Below are positions 46,105-57,304 of a stretch of DNA of 64,000 nt, piece after piece (the first letter of the stretch is position 1; every line of letters begins with the position of its first letter). The DNA is from Leuctra nigra. Taxonomy: Eukaryota > Arthropoda > Insecta > Plecoptera > Leuctridae. The notes beneath the pieces were generated by a model that searched no databases, was not told the origin of the DNA, and saw only the letters and a program-made list of their open reading frames with translations. A program made the translations under genes and the position numbers. Location of the stretch: the NCBI GenBank assembly GCA_934045905.1, contig OW203773.1, positions 15,177,246-15,241,245 on the forward strand, given 5' to 3'.

Positions 46105-46428
46105 TCAGTTGTGCTTTGTCTCCGTACGTGAATACAAAATGGCGATCCACTTGATGCCCTGCGACATCTGCCCGTACAAGGTCATATTGACGAAGTTCTC
46201 GCCGATGCCGCCGCCGGTGACGACCGGAATGATTCCGGTTCCGTCCTCCGAGCGATCGAGGACGCGTATGCAGTGGTAGTATGCGCTGTTGGAGGCCATC
46301 GAGTTGCTGGTGTAGTAGGTGAACTGCGAGCCGATGTCAGGCGCCACACATATGCGCATGGTGAACGCGCCTTCGCCAGGCGCGATGTCCGTGCAACCCA
46401 GTTGGAGGTCGTGCGCGTTGGCAGCGCG
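46105..46428 (-). CDS. MBF2-like secreted protein, terminal exon
   Basis: On the minus strand the acceptor TTTTGTCCTTAG (46429-46440) is followed by 107 codons starting RAANAHDLQLGC and ending RTETKHN with a stop at 46105-46107. The middle reads SAYYHCIRVLDRSEDGTGII, then VTGGGIGENFVNMTLYGQMS and GIKWIAILY. The DxxxDGTG - GGxG - hydrophobic - QxSxGIxxxxxIY pattern fits the C-terminal half of the insect MBF2 family, small often secreted proteins first described as a transcription co-activator and also reported in saliva. GC-rich coding composition contrasts with the flanks. No upstream exon (signal peptide) was found; the neighbouring minus-strand DNA is a repeat element. Family assignment is from pattern memory and is moderate. 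Confidence 0.55.
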   Translation of the reverse strand, partial: RAANAHDLQLGCTDIAPGEGAFTMRICVAPDIGSQFTYYTSNSMASNSAYYHCIRVLDRSEDGTGIIPVVTGGGIGENFVNMTLYGQMSQGIKWIAILYSRTETKHN

Positions 46429-46504
46429 CTAAGGACAAAACTGAAACACAGCACTCGTTTCTTTGATATGATGTTCACGCAGGGATGCAGTGGGGCCAGG
46501 GCGG

Positions 46505-46914
46505 GAGAACTGAAACGACAAAGAGTCGCTTATGGGAGAAGCAGCTGATTGAGCTGATTTGCTTTGCTGCACAGTTGGGTGCGCATACGTATTACTGGGA
46601 AGCCTAAGGAATAAAACTCTAAGGGTAGACAAATTCAAACTTGTGAAAATTAAAGCTGGGCAACTTAAAAAAAATAACTCTATGGTATGGCAAAATTAAA
46701 ACTTGTGAAAATATAAAAATAAAGAAGTGAGACCGCGGCAGGATTCGAACCAGCGCCCACTTGCACCACAGGCCTATGCTTTACCTGAGCCATTGGGTCT
46801 GCGATGTCTGAATGCTTCATAATATACACAGCTTATGCGCATTCTACAGCGCAGCGAGCATCTCAGTGGAAGAGCTGATTCTCCCATAAGCAACTCTTTG
46901 TCGTTTCAGTTCTC
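46505..46914. mobile_element. Inverted-repeat element enclosing a second tRNA-like sequence
   Basis: Arms of 36 bp at 46505-46540 (GAGAACTGAAACGACAAAGA...) and 46879-46914 are inverse copies with one mismatch. Between them lies a minus-strand tRNA-like sequence (46731-46800). The layout parallels 5595-5814, although the arm sequences differ. No target duplication identified. Confidence 0.6.
46731..46800 (-). tRNA. Degenerate tRNA-like sequence
   Basis: On the minus strand there is an A-box-like TGGCTCAGGTAAAGCA and a perfect B-box GGTTCGAATCC (46741-46751). Acceptor ends AGACCCA and GCGGTCT pair at 5 of 7 positions. A convincing anticodon stem is absent, so this is a pol III-promoter relic rather than a tRNA gene. 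It shares TAAAGCATAGG with the tRNA-like sequence at 5625-5695. Confidence 0.4.
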
Positions 46915-46916
46915 GC

Positions 46917-47025
46917 ATCCAGGGCGGGCCAGGGCAGAGCCCTGGACCTTTTTTTGAAGGCAGGGTGGCACCCTGGCTTCTTTTTAGGAAAGGGCAGGGC
47001 AGGGCCCTGCCATCTTTTTCAAAAT
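46917..47025 (+). repeat. Three tandem GC hairpins each followed by a T run
   Basis: Degenerate ~33-bp units: CCAGGGCAGAGCCCTGG then TTTTTTT, GGCAGGGTGGCACCCTGGC then TTTTT, and GGGCAGGGCAGGGCCCTGCC then TTTTT. Each is a short GC-rich stem with following Ts, resembling a row of pol III or intrinsic terminators in form only. Confidence 0.55.
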
Positions 47026-47779
47026 CAATTAAATTCATCTATGGTTTACGATTGTATTCTTAAAAAGTGCAGTTAAATTGCATCTTAACTTTTTTTAAAT
47101 TAGGGAATTTTAAAAACTGTTTTAAAACTTGGTCCCAAATAATCATCACAAAAATAGTTAATTCTTCAAAAAATTCTCTCGGGGCCACCGTAATGAACGT
47201 TACGAATTTTGTTATTTTTCGGCGCCCTGACACTTATTTTACTAGGACTGCACACCTGTGTTCACGTGATCAGTCTGTTGTATATTACTATTAGTAGTCT
47301 TGGTTCGTGCCTTGTTCAATAGACGCCGGTTTGCATGTTCAATCGGAAAGGATTTGAGACCAATCCAGTGAACCAAAAAAATTAAATTTTTGAAATCATT
47401 TGTTCATGGGTGTCCTTGTACGGTGTCTTTGGTCTTGACCACCATGCAAAGTTTAAACTTAATTGGAAAACGATATTTTTCGGTCAATTGGAATGTAGAT
47501 AAATGTTTAGATTTGAACCAATTTGAGGATTTGGCTGAAACTTTGTAAAATTTTACATTTGGTTTTAATCACCTTGCAAAATTTCAAATTACTCAGGTAA
47601 ACCAATAAGATTTTTTTTAATTTGAAATCAACTGATTAAAAAAAAATTGGGTGGCAAAGCCCACAAATGGGTTGTACCAGCTTGATAGGAAAACCCCCCA
47701 AAAAAATTGAAATCGGGTCCATGCCAAAAGAGTGAAAAGGTGATGCTCGCTTCGTTCACTCAATAAACTTTTGGCGCAA
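47026..47779. repeat. Degenerate dispersed-repeat segment
   Basis: Between about 47390 and 47770 the sequence carries ACCATGCAAAGTTTAAACTT and related words that also occur in the interior of the 12.5-13.6 kb element. No gene seen in this stretch. Confidence 0.35.
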
Positions 47780-48067
47780 GTGTGATGGTGAGGGTGTGGG
47801 TGAAGGTTTGGTGAGTGGTAGAGACAGACGTAACAGGAACAACGGTTTATTAAAGGTAAAGTTACAGAGTTGTAATGGCGGTGCACGTCTGTCCCTCTCG
47901 ATGTTCTGAGACCGACTGGCAATGGCTGCCTTGATAACGAAGAAGGTGATTGGTCGAGACGGCGAGCGCGCTGCATGTTGGGGCTGCCGGTAGGGTTGGC
48001 AGACCTGTGCCGTCTGTTGGTATGCATGCTGGGCGGGAGATTCGACAGGGCGAATCGAACCGCCACA
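47780..48067 (-). repeat. Possible solo LTR
   Basis: On the minus strand this GC-richer block starts TGTGGCGGTTCGATTCGCCC and ends near CACACTTG. It contains CTTTACCTTTAATAAACCG (AATAAA signal) about 85 bp before its end, as in many LTR R regions. The short frame across it shows no domain. I could not find a convincing flanking duplication, so this is tentative. Confidence 0.3.
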
Positions 48068-48590
48068 AACTCAACGTTTATCCATAGACATATGGTTTAT
48101 CCTATCTTCCAAATTGTTCGGTAAAACACCGTTGTTATTACAGCTGGCTCATTCCATTCTGGTTCTCCCAAAGTCGTTGCGCATAGAATTTTGATTTTTT
48201 TTATATTTTGCACAGTTGTTCCTACATATAAGGTGATGTAAAATCTCTAGTTTCAGTTCGTTTCAAGTCGCCCTTCTCAAATTACAGATATTTAAAGCTG
48301 GCGCGGGCGGCAAAATCTGGGTTTTTAAGCTTCCAGGAGAAATGCTGGCATTTCTATACCATTCAAGATAACAGGAAGATCTTTATGGCGTTTTGTTAAC
48401 AAAAGACCATTCTAGAAATTTGTATATGGAACCCTTCATCACGGAATTAGCCCTCAAACTTGGACTTGGAACTTGGAATAAACTTGGAATAATGAGACAC
48501 TCCATAATTTTCTTGTAGATTAACCTTATATATGGTAATAGATATTTACACTTATTTGTTAAATTTTATTATTTGATTATGCCAAAACAA

Positions 48591-49029
48591 ATATCGTCGG
48601 CTACACGGCAAAACCTCGTAAGTGCCATTTTGCAAAATGTTCAGGAGAGACAAAAAACATCACAATTTGAAAATATAGGTATAACAAAATTATTTTTATT
48701 GGTAAATTCATGTAAAAATATACTACACATACTAATTGACTCAAAACTTAAAATATTTTTTAGTTCCTATTATATAAAGCACTGACGTGTTTTTACTCAC
48801 GTTAACGTATCAGTTTTAAGCACTTTACGCCATTACACAAAGGCACCTGCGTGGTTTTGCTGATTACTTGGTTTCATATATTATGTTAAATAACAAGGAT
48901 TTCCATTGGTCAAAGATTTTTGCGGGAATATTCAAATGCAGGAATCATTATTAAGCTATTGAAAAAACTTAACAGTCCATTTTTGGCCAAAATGGCACTT
49001 ACGAGGTTTTGCCGTGTAGCCGACGATAT
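48591..49029. mobile_element. MITE with perfect 42-bp inverted repeats
   Basis: Arms 48591-48632 (ATATCGTCGGCTACACGGCA...) and 48988-49029 are exact inverse copies; the central ~355 bp are AT-rich. Short frames inside are not gene-like. Target duplication unclear. Confidence 0.75.
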
Positions 49030-49416
49030 GGAAAATCGCAATTTTCCAAAAAAGTACCATTTTTGGTACCATTTTCTTCAGGCGGGGGACCAGATAAAAA
49101 TTTGCATTTAACGCCAAAAGAACAAGCATGTTTTTTTGTATAAGTGCTTTCTGTGCACTTATAATACTCTGTTACTCTACATACTCTATATAATCTATAC
49201 TCTATAATCTATATATATACTCTATTTAATACTCTGTGTTATTTAGAATTATAATACTTTTTTATGTAACAATGTAATGCCATATATAAATATACATGGA
49301 ATGGAATAGTTCTATTAAGTTTTGGCTAAGATACACGACAATTAGAGGGGAATAAAGAAGGCTGGAAGGAGTCCTTACGGCTTCAGAAGTTATGCAATAT
49401 GTGGCAAATAAATAGC

Positions 49417-49808
49417 ATAGGTATCAGGGTTGGAAAAAAACTGGGTTTTTTCAAAATCAATTTCCCTAGTGGGTTTTTAAGTGAGCTTTTTCGGGATTTT
49501 GGGTTTTTTCAGATTTTATTTATTTTGTATTAATTTTTGGAATTATTAACATTTTAAGTAATTTTGAATGGAAAATGTTCTGAAGGAGTGGGATATCGAT
49601 GTAATTCACTTGTCTTTATTAATTTGAGAAGTGTTTGAAATTGAAATAAATATTGGTTAAATATCTTAACTTATAAGACTTATTTTCATGATTTTTTTTT
49701 TGGAAAAAACCCACTTTTGTAAAAAAAAAAAAAAAAGGTTTTTTTCACGTGGGTTTTACCCGAAAAAATCCGCCGGTCGGGGAAAATTATGGCAACCCTG
49801 ATAGGTAT
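49417..49808. mobile_element. hAT-type MITE with perfect 8-bp TSD ATAGGTAT
   Basis: The element spans 49425-49800 (376 bp), with ends CAGGGTTGG and CCAACCCTG-type (right end GGCAACCCTG). It is flanked by identical ATAGGTAT octamers at 49417-49424 and 49801-49808. GGGTTTTTTC words repeat inside. Non-coding. Confidence 0.9.
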
Positions 49809-49974
49809 ACTTATAGCTAAATTTTGAGTCGATCTTTGCTATAAATACTAACTTGGACTATGTGCCCAAACTTGTGGAGATATCAGAAAAAATATAATGA
49901 AATATAATAACAGATTTTCCACAAGGTATGAGCACAATCAATATGTATTAACAAGACGGTACTTATAGTCTCAG

Positions 49975-50150
49975 GTATAGTCTCAGGTGTGGTAACACTT
50001 TGGACTTGCATTACAGAGGTCCCGAATTCGCTTCCCGTGTTCGACCATCATGCATTTTCGTGGTCTCCCTCGTTTAACAGGCAAATGCTGTGACGGTTCC
50101 GTTCCTTCCTACTAATAGGCCATGACCGCTTCTTTCGCAGCGTCTACATG
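49975..50150 (+). repeat. SINE copy
   Basis: A tRNA-like region (GGACTTGCATTACAGAGGTC, then TTCGCTTCCCGTG) precedes the shared body words AACAGGCAAATGCTG and GGCCATGACCGCTTC. It belongs to the family seen at 5320-5508. Confidence 0.55.
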
Positions 50151-50159
50151 GGCGTCCAC

Positions 50160-50560
50160 AGGGGGGGAAGGGGGGGGGGGCAAGGTGCCTGGATGTCAGG
50201 AAAACATAAAATGTTTGTAATGTTAATTACGAATAATTTCAGTTTGTAAACAAACATAAAAAATCAAAAAATGACTTTCAATGTTTAAAAAAATGCCCTG
50301 CGGGACATAGTGACCTCCATAACCCCCAAAGTGTCAGATTTTAAAAAATTATAATTTTTCAACAAAAACCTACACACAAAACCTCCCAAAATAGATTTCA
50401 AAGTGTCAAAAGAATCAAAACACGTCCTACGGGGCAGGGTGAAGGGCGCGTCTCCCCACCCCCCCTTAACCCTTGGAAATTGATTTCCTTGTCCCCCCCC
50501 CTGACAGAAATCTTGCCGGCGCCCAAGGGATAGTGCAATATTCTCACTTAATATTCACTC
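50160..50560. other. Stretch with G/C homopolymer patches
   Basis: G-run-rich start (GGGGGGGAAGGGGGGGGGG) and C-run-rich region near 50455-50505 are roughly inverse, suggesting the ends of another decayed element. CGCCCTGCGGG-type words recur here and at 51170-51190. No gene. Confidence 0.35.
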
Positions 50561-50697
50561 CGCTTTGGACTTGCACTCCCAAGTCCATCTTGACCAAGGT
50601 TTTTTCGCAGTCTCCCTGAGGCAAGAGGCAAATGATGGGAAGGTTCCATTAGGCCACGACCGCTTCTTTTGCACCGCCCATCCTACCTTATTCATCC
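50561..50697 (+). repeat. SINE copy
   Basis: TTTGGACTTGCACTCCCAAG leads into the shared body AGAGGCAAATGATGGGAAGG and GGCCACGACCGCTTC. The hAT element that follows inserted at its 3' end. Confidence 0.55.
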
Positions 50698-51360
50698 ATC
50701 TAGATCAGGGGTAGGCAACCTGCGGCTCCGGAGCCGCATACGGCTCCTTGATGATTCTTGAATGGCTCTTTATAATTTAAATATAAAGACCTGGAATCGA
50801 AAAATTTTAAAATTCGAAAAAAAAAACGAACGCCCTATAGACCATTTTAAATATTATCTCGGTGGCTCTGCTTTCTAAGAAAAATCATATGCAGTTTGAT
50901 TTCCAGACACCTTAGTCCCTGTTTCAACAATGGGTAAAACAGGGACTAAGTTGTCTGGAAATCAAACTGCATATGATTTTTCTTAGAAAGCAGAGCCACG
51001 GAGATAATATTTAAAATGGTCTATTCAGTTTGTTCATTTTAGAGTCCCAGAAACACTTTTAAATTGTTGCAATTATAAAAAAACGCCCTGCGGGGCAACA
51101 ATTGGAATGTTATTGATTCAGTTTGTTCATTTTAGAGTCCCAAAATCACTTTTAATTTGTTGAAATTCTGAAAAATCGCCCTGCGGGCAACAACTGGGGG
51201 GCTTCGTCAGATTATATAAAAATTAACTATTAATTCAAATTATTATTTTCGGTGTATTATATTTGATATCCTCTACTGCGGCTCCCATTATTATCTAATT
51301 TATTAATTATTGGGAAATTGGCTCCTTCACCAAAAAAGGTTGCCGACCCCTGATCTAGTT
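50698..51360. mobile_element. hAT element remnant with long internal hairpin
   Basis: The element spans 50706-51352 (647 bp). It begins CAGGGGTAGGCAACCTGCGG and ends AGGTTGCCGACCCCTG, the CAGGGGTnGGCAACC termini of a widespread animal hAT group. Flanking octamers ATCTAGAT (50698-50705) and ATCTAGTT (51353-51360) match 7 of 8. The interior holds a hairpin with ~86-bp arms (50838-51022) and an ~100-bp tandem duplication (about 51022-51205). Confidence 0.85.
50838..51022. repeat. Near-perfect hairpin with ~86-bp arms
   Basis: The left arm (AGACCATTTTAAATATTATC...) and right arm are inverse copies with only a few differences, separated by about 11 nt. It lies inside the hAT element. If transcribed it would form a long duplex suitable as small-RNA precursor. 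Confidence 0.85.
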
Positions 51361-51449
51361 GCAGAATAGTGTCAAGCAAGCAAATATTGCAGATATTTTA
51401 TCGCAGAAATAGCGCAGATCTGTGACAGATGTTTCAACGGGAACTTTCC

Positions 51450-52082
51450 CCCCTCCCTAGGGTTGCCATTCGTCCGGTTTTACCCGGACATGTCCTCTTT
51501 TTTGGGTGTCTTTTTTTGTCCGGGCGGCTTTTTAGGAATTTTACGAAATGTCCGGGTTTTTTAATTTGTTGTTAAATATTTATAAAAAAATTCCATTTAT
51601 TAATTAGTAATGAATTAAAATGAATTATATTTTCTCAGAATTTTATAGTCCAAAACGCATAGAAATGGCTCAAATTCATTTTTGAAATTCAAAATTTTCC
51701 CGGGCCTGTGCGGCCCCGGACCCGCATGTTGCTGAGGGCCAAAAATTATGGAAATTTAGTGATAATTCACTTCTAGATGCTGTTATAGAAAAATTTCCAT
51801 AATTGTGGAAATACCAGATTTACGTAATCAAAATATCTGAAAATTATTATTCCAAAACGCATAGAAATAGCTCAAATTAATTTTTTAAATCCACATTTTT
51901 CGGCCTCTGCGGCCCGGACCCGCATGCTGCTGGGGGGCCCTCCCCCCAGACCCCCCATTGGTGTCGTGAGCAAAATGTTTTCCCCGGAATATCGTTTTTG
52001 TATAGCACGTCATATGCAATTTCCTTCTCTAGATCTGATGTCCTCTTTTCGAGTCATGGCTTATGGAAACTCTCCCCCTCCC
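51450..52082. mobile_element. hAT-type MITE, GTCCGG family copy 2
   Basis: The element spans 51458-52074 (617 bp), homologous to 6009-6622 in the same orientation and starting TAGGGTTGCCATTCGTCCGG. The right terminus has decayed to ATGGAAACTCTC. CCCCTCCC octamers flank it at 51450-51457 and 52075-52082. No transposase. Confidence 0.8.
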
Positions 52083-52296
52083 CCAACATTAAGCCCACGG
52101 CAATGACCTTCGCGTTTCGGGAACACGTCACTGAATGACGTCATTGATCACGTGAGTGTCTGGAGGAAGAATGGGGAGGTCTATCTTCACATAATTCCGG
52201 CGACAACATGGCCGCTATCAAAACCGAACATTGTCGAATGAGTGACCACGTGACTACTACAGACATTTGGCGCGGAAACTGCAAACGTCAAAAAAC

Positions 52297-55200
52297 ATGT
52301 CTACTACAGGAATTCCTGGACTCTTGGCTAATTTATCTAATTTCACTAGCCATGAATCTTCCTACAGTGGGTTTTTTGGTGGTGGTGAAGAAAGGTTCAA
52401 TTCTTTTAATGAAGACCTTCGAAAGTTGGGATATTCTTTTGTAGTAAGAAATAGCATTCAACGAGAGGAAAAAGGTTGGTTGATTGCTTGGTTTTCATAA
52501 TAACTAGTATCTACTTGTACTTGCAAACATTATAATAATTGCTAACTCTATACCTGTAGAAGATTATTGGTACTAACATAAACTTAGAAAGCTATGAAAT
52601 CTAAAAGTATGTAACTTTAAACCTTCGGTAAATGCTGTAGCGGCTAGTCTAACACCGTATAACAAGAAGCTTCTGCCATTCAGCACAAACATAATTTAAT
52701 TCCAAACATGAATCAATTACCTACTCCACGAATAAATCAGTTAGGTAGTACTTACTATTTTTCACGAAACTATGTAATTACCTACATGGCATACCTAGTC
52801 CATGATCATTCTGCCGACAATAATTTCAAGTTTGTATCAATGTAGGTACCTACCTAAATAAAATTGTATCAATTTTTAACAATTAGGTACCTACCTACTA
52901 ATTGTTATTGAGTTGTCAACTTCAGTCAAGAATTGACTGAATTGAATTGTCAAGAAAGGTTTCTATCTGCTAGCTTGTCAGTTTTAGTTTGAAATTGAGC
53001 GTGTGGAGTATTTCCATTCAACACTTGTGGTACTCACATTTTTATACTTATTATTGGCATGCATGTTTTGCGATTTGAATTGTATGATTTATTCAGATTA
53101 CATTTCTCAAAATTTGATGTAGTAGGTACCTAGTTAACATCATTCATAAATCATAATGGTGTTGTCCATTAATAACAACAGACTAGTTTCAATCGCTGTT
53201 CTGTTTTTAATTTTATTTCAAATCCATTTTTCACATTTACCTATTATATTTCATACAAAATGCACAAATCACAAAGTGTATAACATGAACCTATGTAACA
53301 AGTCAATTATATACATTATTTATAACGTACGTTGTTACATTCATACTCCCTACATATTGTAGAATCCACAAGATTCCTGTACTCCTTCGATCGAGGCGAC
53401 TGCAACATTCCATTTTTTGGGTCACCCTTTCAAGTAATAAAATATTATGACATGGAATGTTCACAAGGATCCAACTACAAAACCTCTGATAAGTCTACAG
53501 CAGCCAATCCTCCTCATCTGGTAGGTACAAAATATTTTTTCAGTTTTTAAAAAACAAAAATGTTTCAGATAAACTTTTATAATCAATATGTAACTAGATG
53601 AATTCCTATAATGATTAATAAAATTGACAGTTCACATTCAATGTAACAACCTGTAAATAATGTATCAATGTAGGATGATCATCCATCTGGTCAGAAAAGA
53701 CGTCAATTGATTCAATCTACAAAGCGGATTGGCTGTCCTGCGAAATTGACAATTAAAATTGTTAAAGTATTTCTTGGATATGAAATGAAAGAAAACAAGA
53801 AGAGCCGCGAGAAGACCCTAGTAAGAAATTTATGTAATGTACAGTTTATAGAGTACATAGTTATATTAGGTAGGTAGGTAATGAAAGGATCGTAACATCA
53901 CTTTCCATTATTCAGTAATGAACCGCTTTGGGGCTAGATTCACAAAACAAGTAAAAATACTATTTTTAAACAGTACATTTTTATATTACTTTGCAGCTCA
54001 TCAAGCAGCTTAAGGAAGACATGGACAACAAAAAGCTGATTAAAACAGAAGAAAGAGTGTATATTAATGTATCCAAAGAAAGCATCCATTCACATCCCAC
54101 AATATCGTCAATCCTAAATCAACAACTTCATCCAGTTCTAAAGGCAAAGATCAGAGAACTCGTACAGAGAAATGTGTGCTCTATACGCAGTATCAAAATC
54201 CAGCTGGAAGAATGCGTATTGAACATGTTCAAGAATTCAACTCCTCCCCATTATTTAAACCGGTGCTACTTTCCTACTGATAAAACCATAATTAATCACA
54301 TGTACAAGGCTAACTTCCAAATAAAAAAGAACAAATTTGATCAAGAGGCATTGGAAGAGATGATCAAGACCTGGAAGACACAATCTCCTCTAGACCATAT
54401 ATTTTTCCGTCCCTATCATGAATCTGCTGATGAAACCGAGGATGAATCTACTCCTAGTCGAACACTTCCACTCTTATTTTGCCATCAAACAAAGTGGCAA
54501 CAAGACCTAATGGCAAGATATGGAAATAATATTTCCTTGCTCGACGCCACATACAAGACCACAAAGTACAGTTTGCCACTCTTTTTCATTGCAGTCAAGA
54601 CCAACGTAGGATATACAGTAGTGGCTTCATTTGTGGTTCAGACCGAGTCAGCTCAGAATATAAAAGAAGCACTGAACATGATTTCCTCATGGAATGCCTC
54701 ATGGAACCCTCAGTTTTTCATGACTGATTTCTCCGAGGCGGAGATCAATGCTGTAGAAGATGTTTTCCCCAATTCTACAGTGTATTTGTGCGCATTCCAC
54801 CGCGAGCAAGCTTGGAATCGCTGGCTGAAGAAAAGTGGAAATGTTCTTCCAGGCAGTGAGATGACCATCAAGCAACTGTGGCGAGCAATAGCAAAGTCAA
54901 CCAACATCGCAGATTATGAAGACAGCCTCACTGCTTGGAATACCAGCGATGCCTTCACATCAAACATCAAGGCTCAGGAATACTTCTCACGGCAGTGGAT
55001 ACCTCATGTACACCGCTGGGTTCCAGCACTGCAATCCCAGGATTTTCTTTGGAAAGTAACGACAAACAATGGCATAGAAAATCAAAACCGAATCCTCAAA
55101 CACAAATTCTTACACCACTCATTTGACAAAACTCTTTCCGGAATGATCAGAGTAATTCTTGAACAGTTTCTACCTGACTCAATCAAAAAGTACATATGCT

Positions 55201-57304
55201 CAAATGCCCAAATGGATCCAAAATATAAATCATTCAACAGCAATCTTCCAAACTTTCTTCATAACAGGCCTATAAATTTCATCAAGCACATCTGGAAAAG
55301 ATTCAAAACAGCTGAAACAGAGTACAAATTGAACTTGATTGTATCATTTGACAGTCTGGAGGAAGCAGAATGTGGGATATTTACAGTCCGGAGTGAGAAC
55401 ACCACAGACAGCAACTACATAGTTGACTTCAATGCTCCATCTTGCAGCTGTTTTGATTTTCAAAAATGGAAGTTACCGTGCAAACACATGTGTGCAGTTT
55501 TCATTTACAAACCAAATTGGTCATTTGAAAGTCTTCCTGACACATACAAGAACAATCCATACTTCTTAGTAGATATGCAATATTCTGCTGGTACGTCCTA
55601 CTTTCAGTACCTACTCTTTATTAAATAAATGTACTAATACTTAGGCTTAAGTGATAGGTACCTATAATCTAGGGGTGAGATTTATTATTAGACATGGACT
55701 CAGATTTTTTCCGCAAATTCTCACAGACAGATTTTAACATGAATGTCGTAATTATCTTTGGTAGCGCTTTATGGTAATTAGTACTTTCATTACCTCCTGG
55801 TACTGGACCCCTATAGTCTGTCCCCATTAGACCGAGATAGTTTTAACATAGTAATTACATTTGAAGTCCAATAATATTGCTTAGATGTAGATTCATTGTT
55901 TGACTTGAACATGAAAGCCACTCTTTCACTAACACCGGACTAGTGTGGGGCTATTGTGGACTGTTTTCGTTTTTTTTAACTGAAGCCTAAAACAAAATCA
56001 TGTTTTGGTTCTGGTTGTTTTGGATAAGTCCACAGAGGCGTTTGTGACACTATGAAATGAACTTAATGTTAGTTAATGATCCTGAACTATAGATACATTT
56101 ACTACCTATACTTACATAATAATAGAAAATAAATAATAATAATAATAACTACTTCAATTATCTTGGATTAAAATGAATCCTATACAAGTTCCAATTCATT
56201 TAATTTTCATCCATTTCTAATTTTAACAACATGCCAGGAAGACAATGGATATATTTTTACTTTTTTTCAGGTATTGTTGGCTGTATACCCGGCATAGAAG
56301 CCTCTGGTGAAGATGCAGAAGAAATTCCGGAACCTTCACTTTCTGACGAAGAAACACTAATCATAGCTGGAACTCCAGAAAGACGAACAACCCTCACAGA
56401 CAATGAGGCCGGTACTCCTAACGTCAACTTCTCCGGCACTCCTGACGACGACATGTCTGGCACTCCTGACGAAGACATGTCAGGCACTCCCGAAGACAAC
56501 TTGTCGGGCACTCCTGACGATGACTTGTCAGGCACTCCTGAAGACAACTTGTCCGGAACTCTTGATGACGACATGTCAACCACTCCCGACGACGACTTGT
56601 CAGGCACTCCTGAAGACAACTTGTCCGGCACTCCTGAAGACAACCTGCCATCAGAAGAAAAGGTTTTAAAGGCACAAGTTCATCTTAGAGAGAAACTGAA
56701 GATTCTGATGGATTTGTCGTATACTATGCCAAATAAGACTGTTTTGGATAGTGCAGCGCAACGACTGGAGATGATAATAAAGGACGTCACACAATCATCC
56801 CCTAAATCCAATGAGGGACTTTTACTTCTCCAAGACACACAATCTTCTAGTTCCTGTACCACAACAAAACAACTACGGCATACCATATCCATTACCAAGA
56901 GGTAGGTTACTTAGTTTATTTTTTACGGGGGTATGATCATTGTGCTTTTAAAAGACTGTTCATTCAGCACAGTTTTTTTTGCAAATATTCTTCAGTTTAC
57001 TTAGGAACTAAATTGTGGGTGAGGGTGATAGGTACTTATCTACACTACAGCATAAAATAATTTGAAATTGAAGCATACCTAAATGCAAAAATTAAAAGTT
57101 TAAAAGAAAAAAGTTGTGTGAAAAGTTATTGTAATTATATTTTTTAAATAACAATTAATGCCTTTCCATTGCAGAGTTAAGCAAAAGTATTTAAACCTAC
57201 CATCACGGAGCAAGAAAAGTAAGACAGCCATGAAGTGCAGTAATCGTGTTGGTGCAGTAGCTGACATGTGGAGGATGGCCGGAGATTGTCATGTCGGAAA
57301 TTGA
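52297..57304 (+). CDS. MULE transposase, six exons, 945 residues
   Basis: Exons: 52297-52474, 53363-53520, 53674-53820, 53997-55590, 56271-56901, 57175-57304; all introns are GT-AG and phases agree throughout (2838 nt including the TGA at 57302-57304). The ATG at 52297 is the first after an in-frame TGA at 52243-52245. Residues ~30-161 resemble the FAR1/FLYWCH-like DNA-binding zinc region of MULEs (Cys92, Cys133 in IGCPAKLTIK). The core has candidate catalytic Asp344 (LLDATYK), Asp405 (MTDFSEAE) and Glu522 (NNGIENQNR), with the CX2H pair Cys426/His429 (LCAFHRE). A SWIM zinc finger CXCX9CXH lies at 644-658. An acidic tail has nine 8-residue repeats of SGTPDDDM type (747-818) and a basic C-terminus. 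The protein should bind the 61-bp ends and move the element. ZSWIM3-like animal proteins are domesticated relatives; the intact ends here indicate a transposon, not a domesticated gene. Confidence 0.88.
56432..56647 (+). repeat. Nine 24-bp repeats coding the acidic tail of the MULE transposase
   Basis: Nine in-frame copies of a 24-bp unit encode SGTPDDDM, SGTPDEDM, SGTPEDNL and close variants (one SGTLDDDM, one STTPDDDL). It is a coding minisatellite, likely length-variable between element copies. The function of the tail is unknown. Confidence 0.9.

Noticed and set aside
47617..48066. 149-codon minus-strand open frame.
   Set aside because: No domain; low-complexity His/Pro part and a poly-pyrimidine stretch, with an AATAAA inside, better explained as part of an LTR-like repeat.
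56257..56643. 128-codon antisense frame with SSSGVPD repeats.
   Set aside because: Mirror of the 24-bp coding repeats in the MULE transposase tail.
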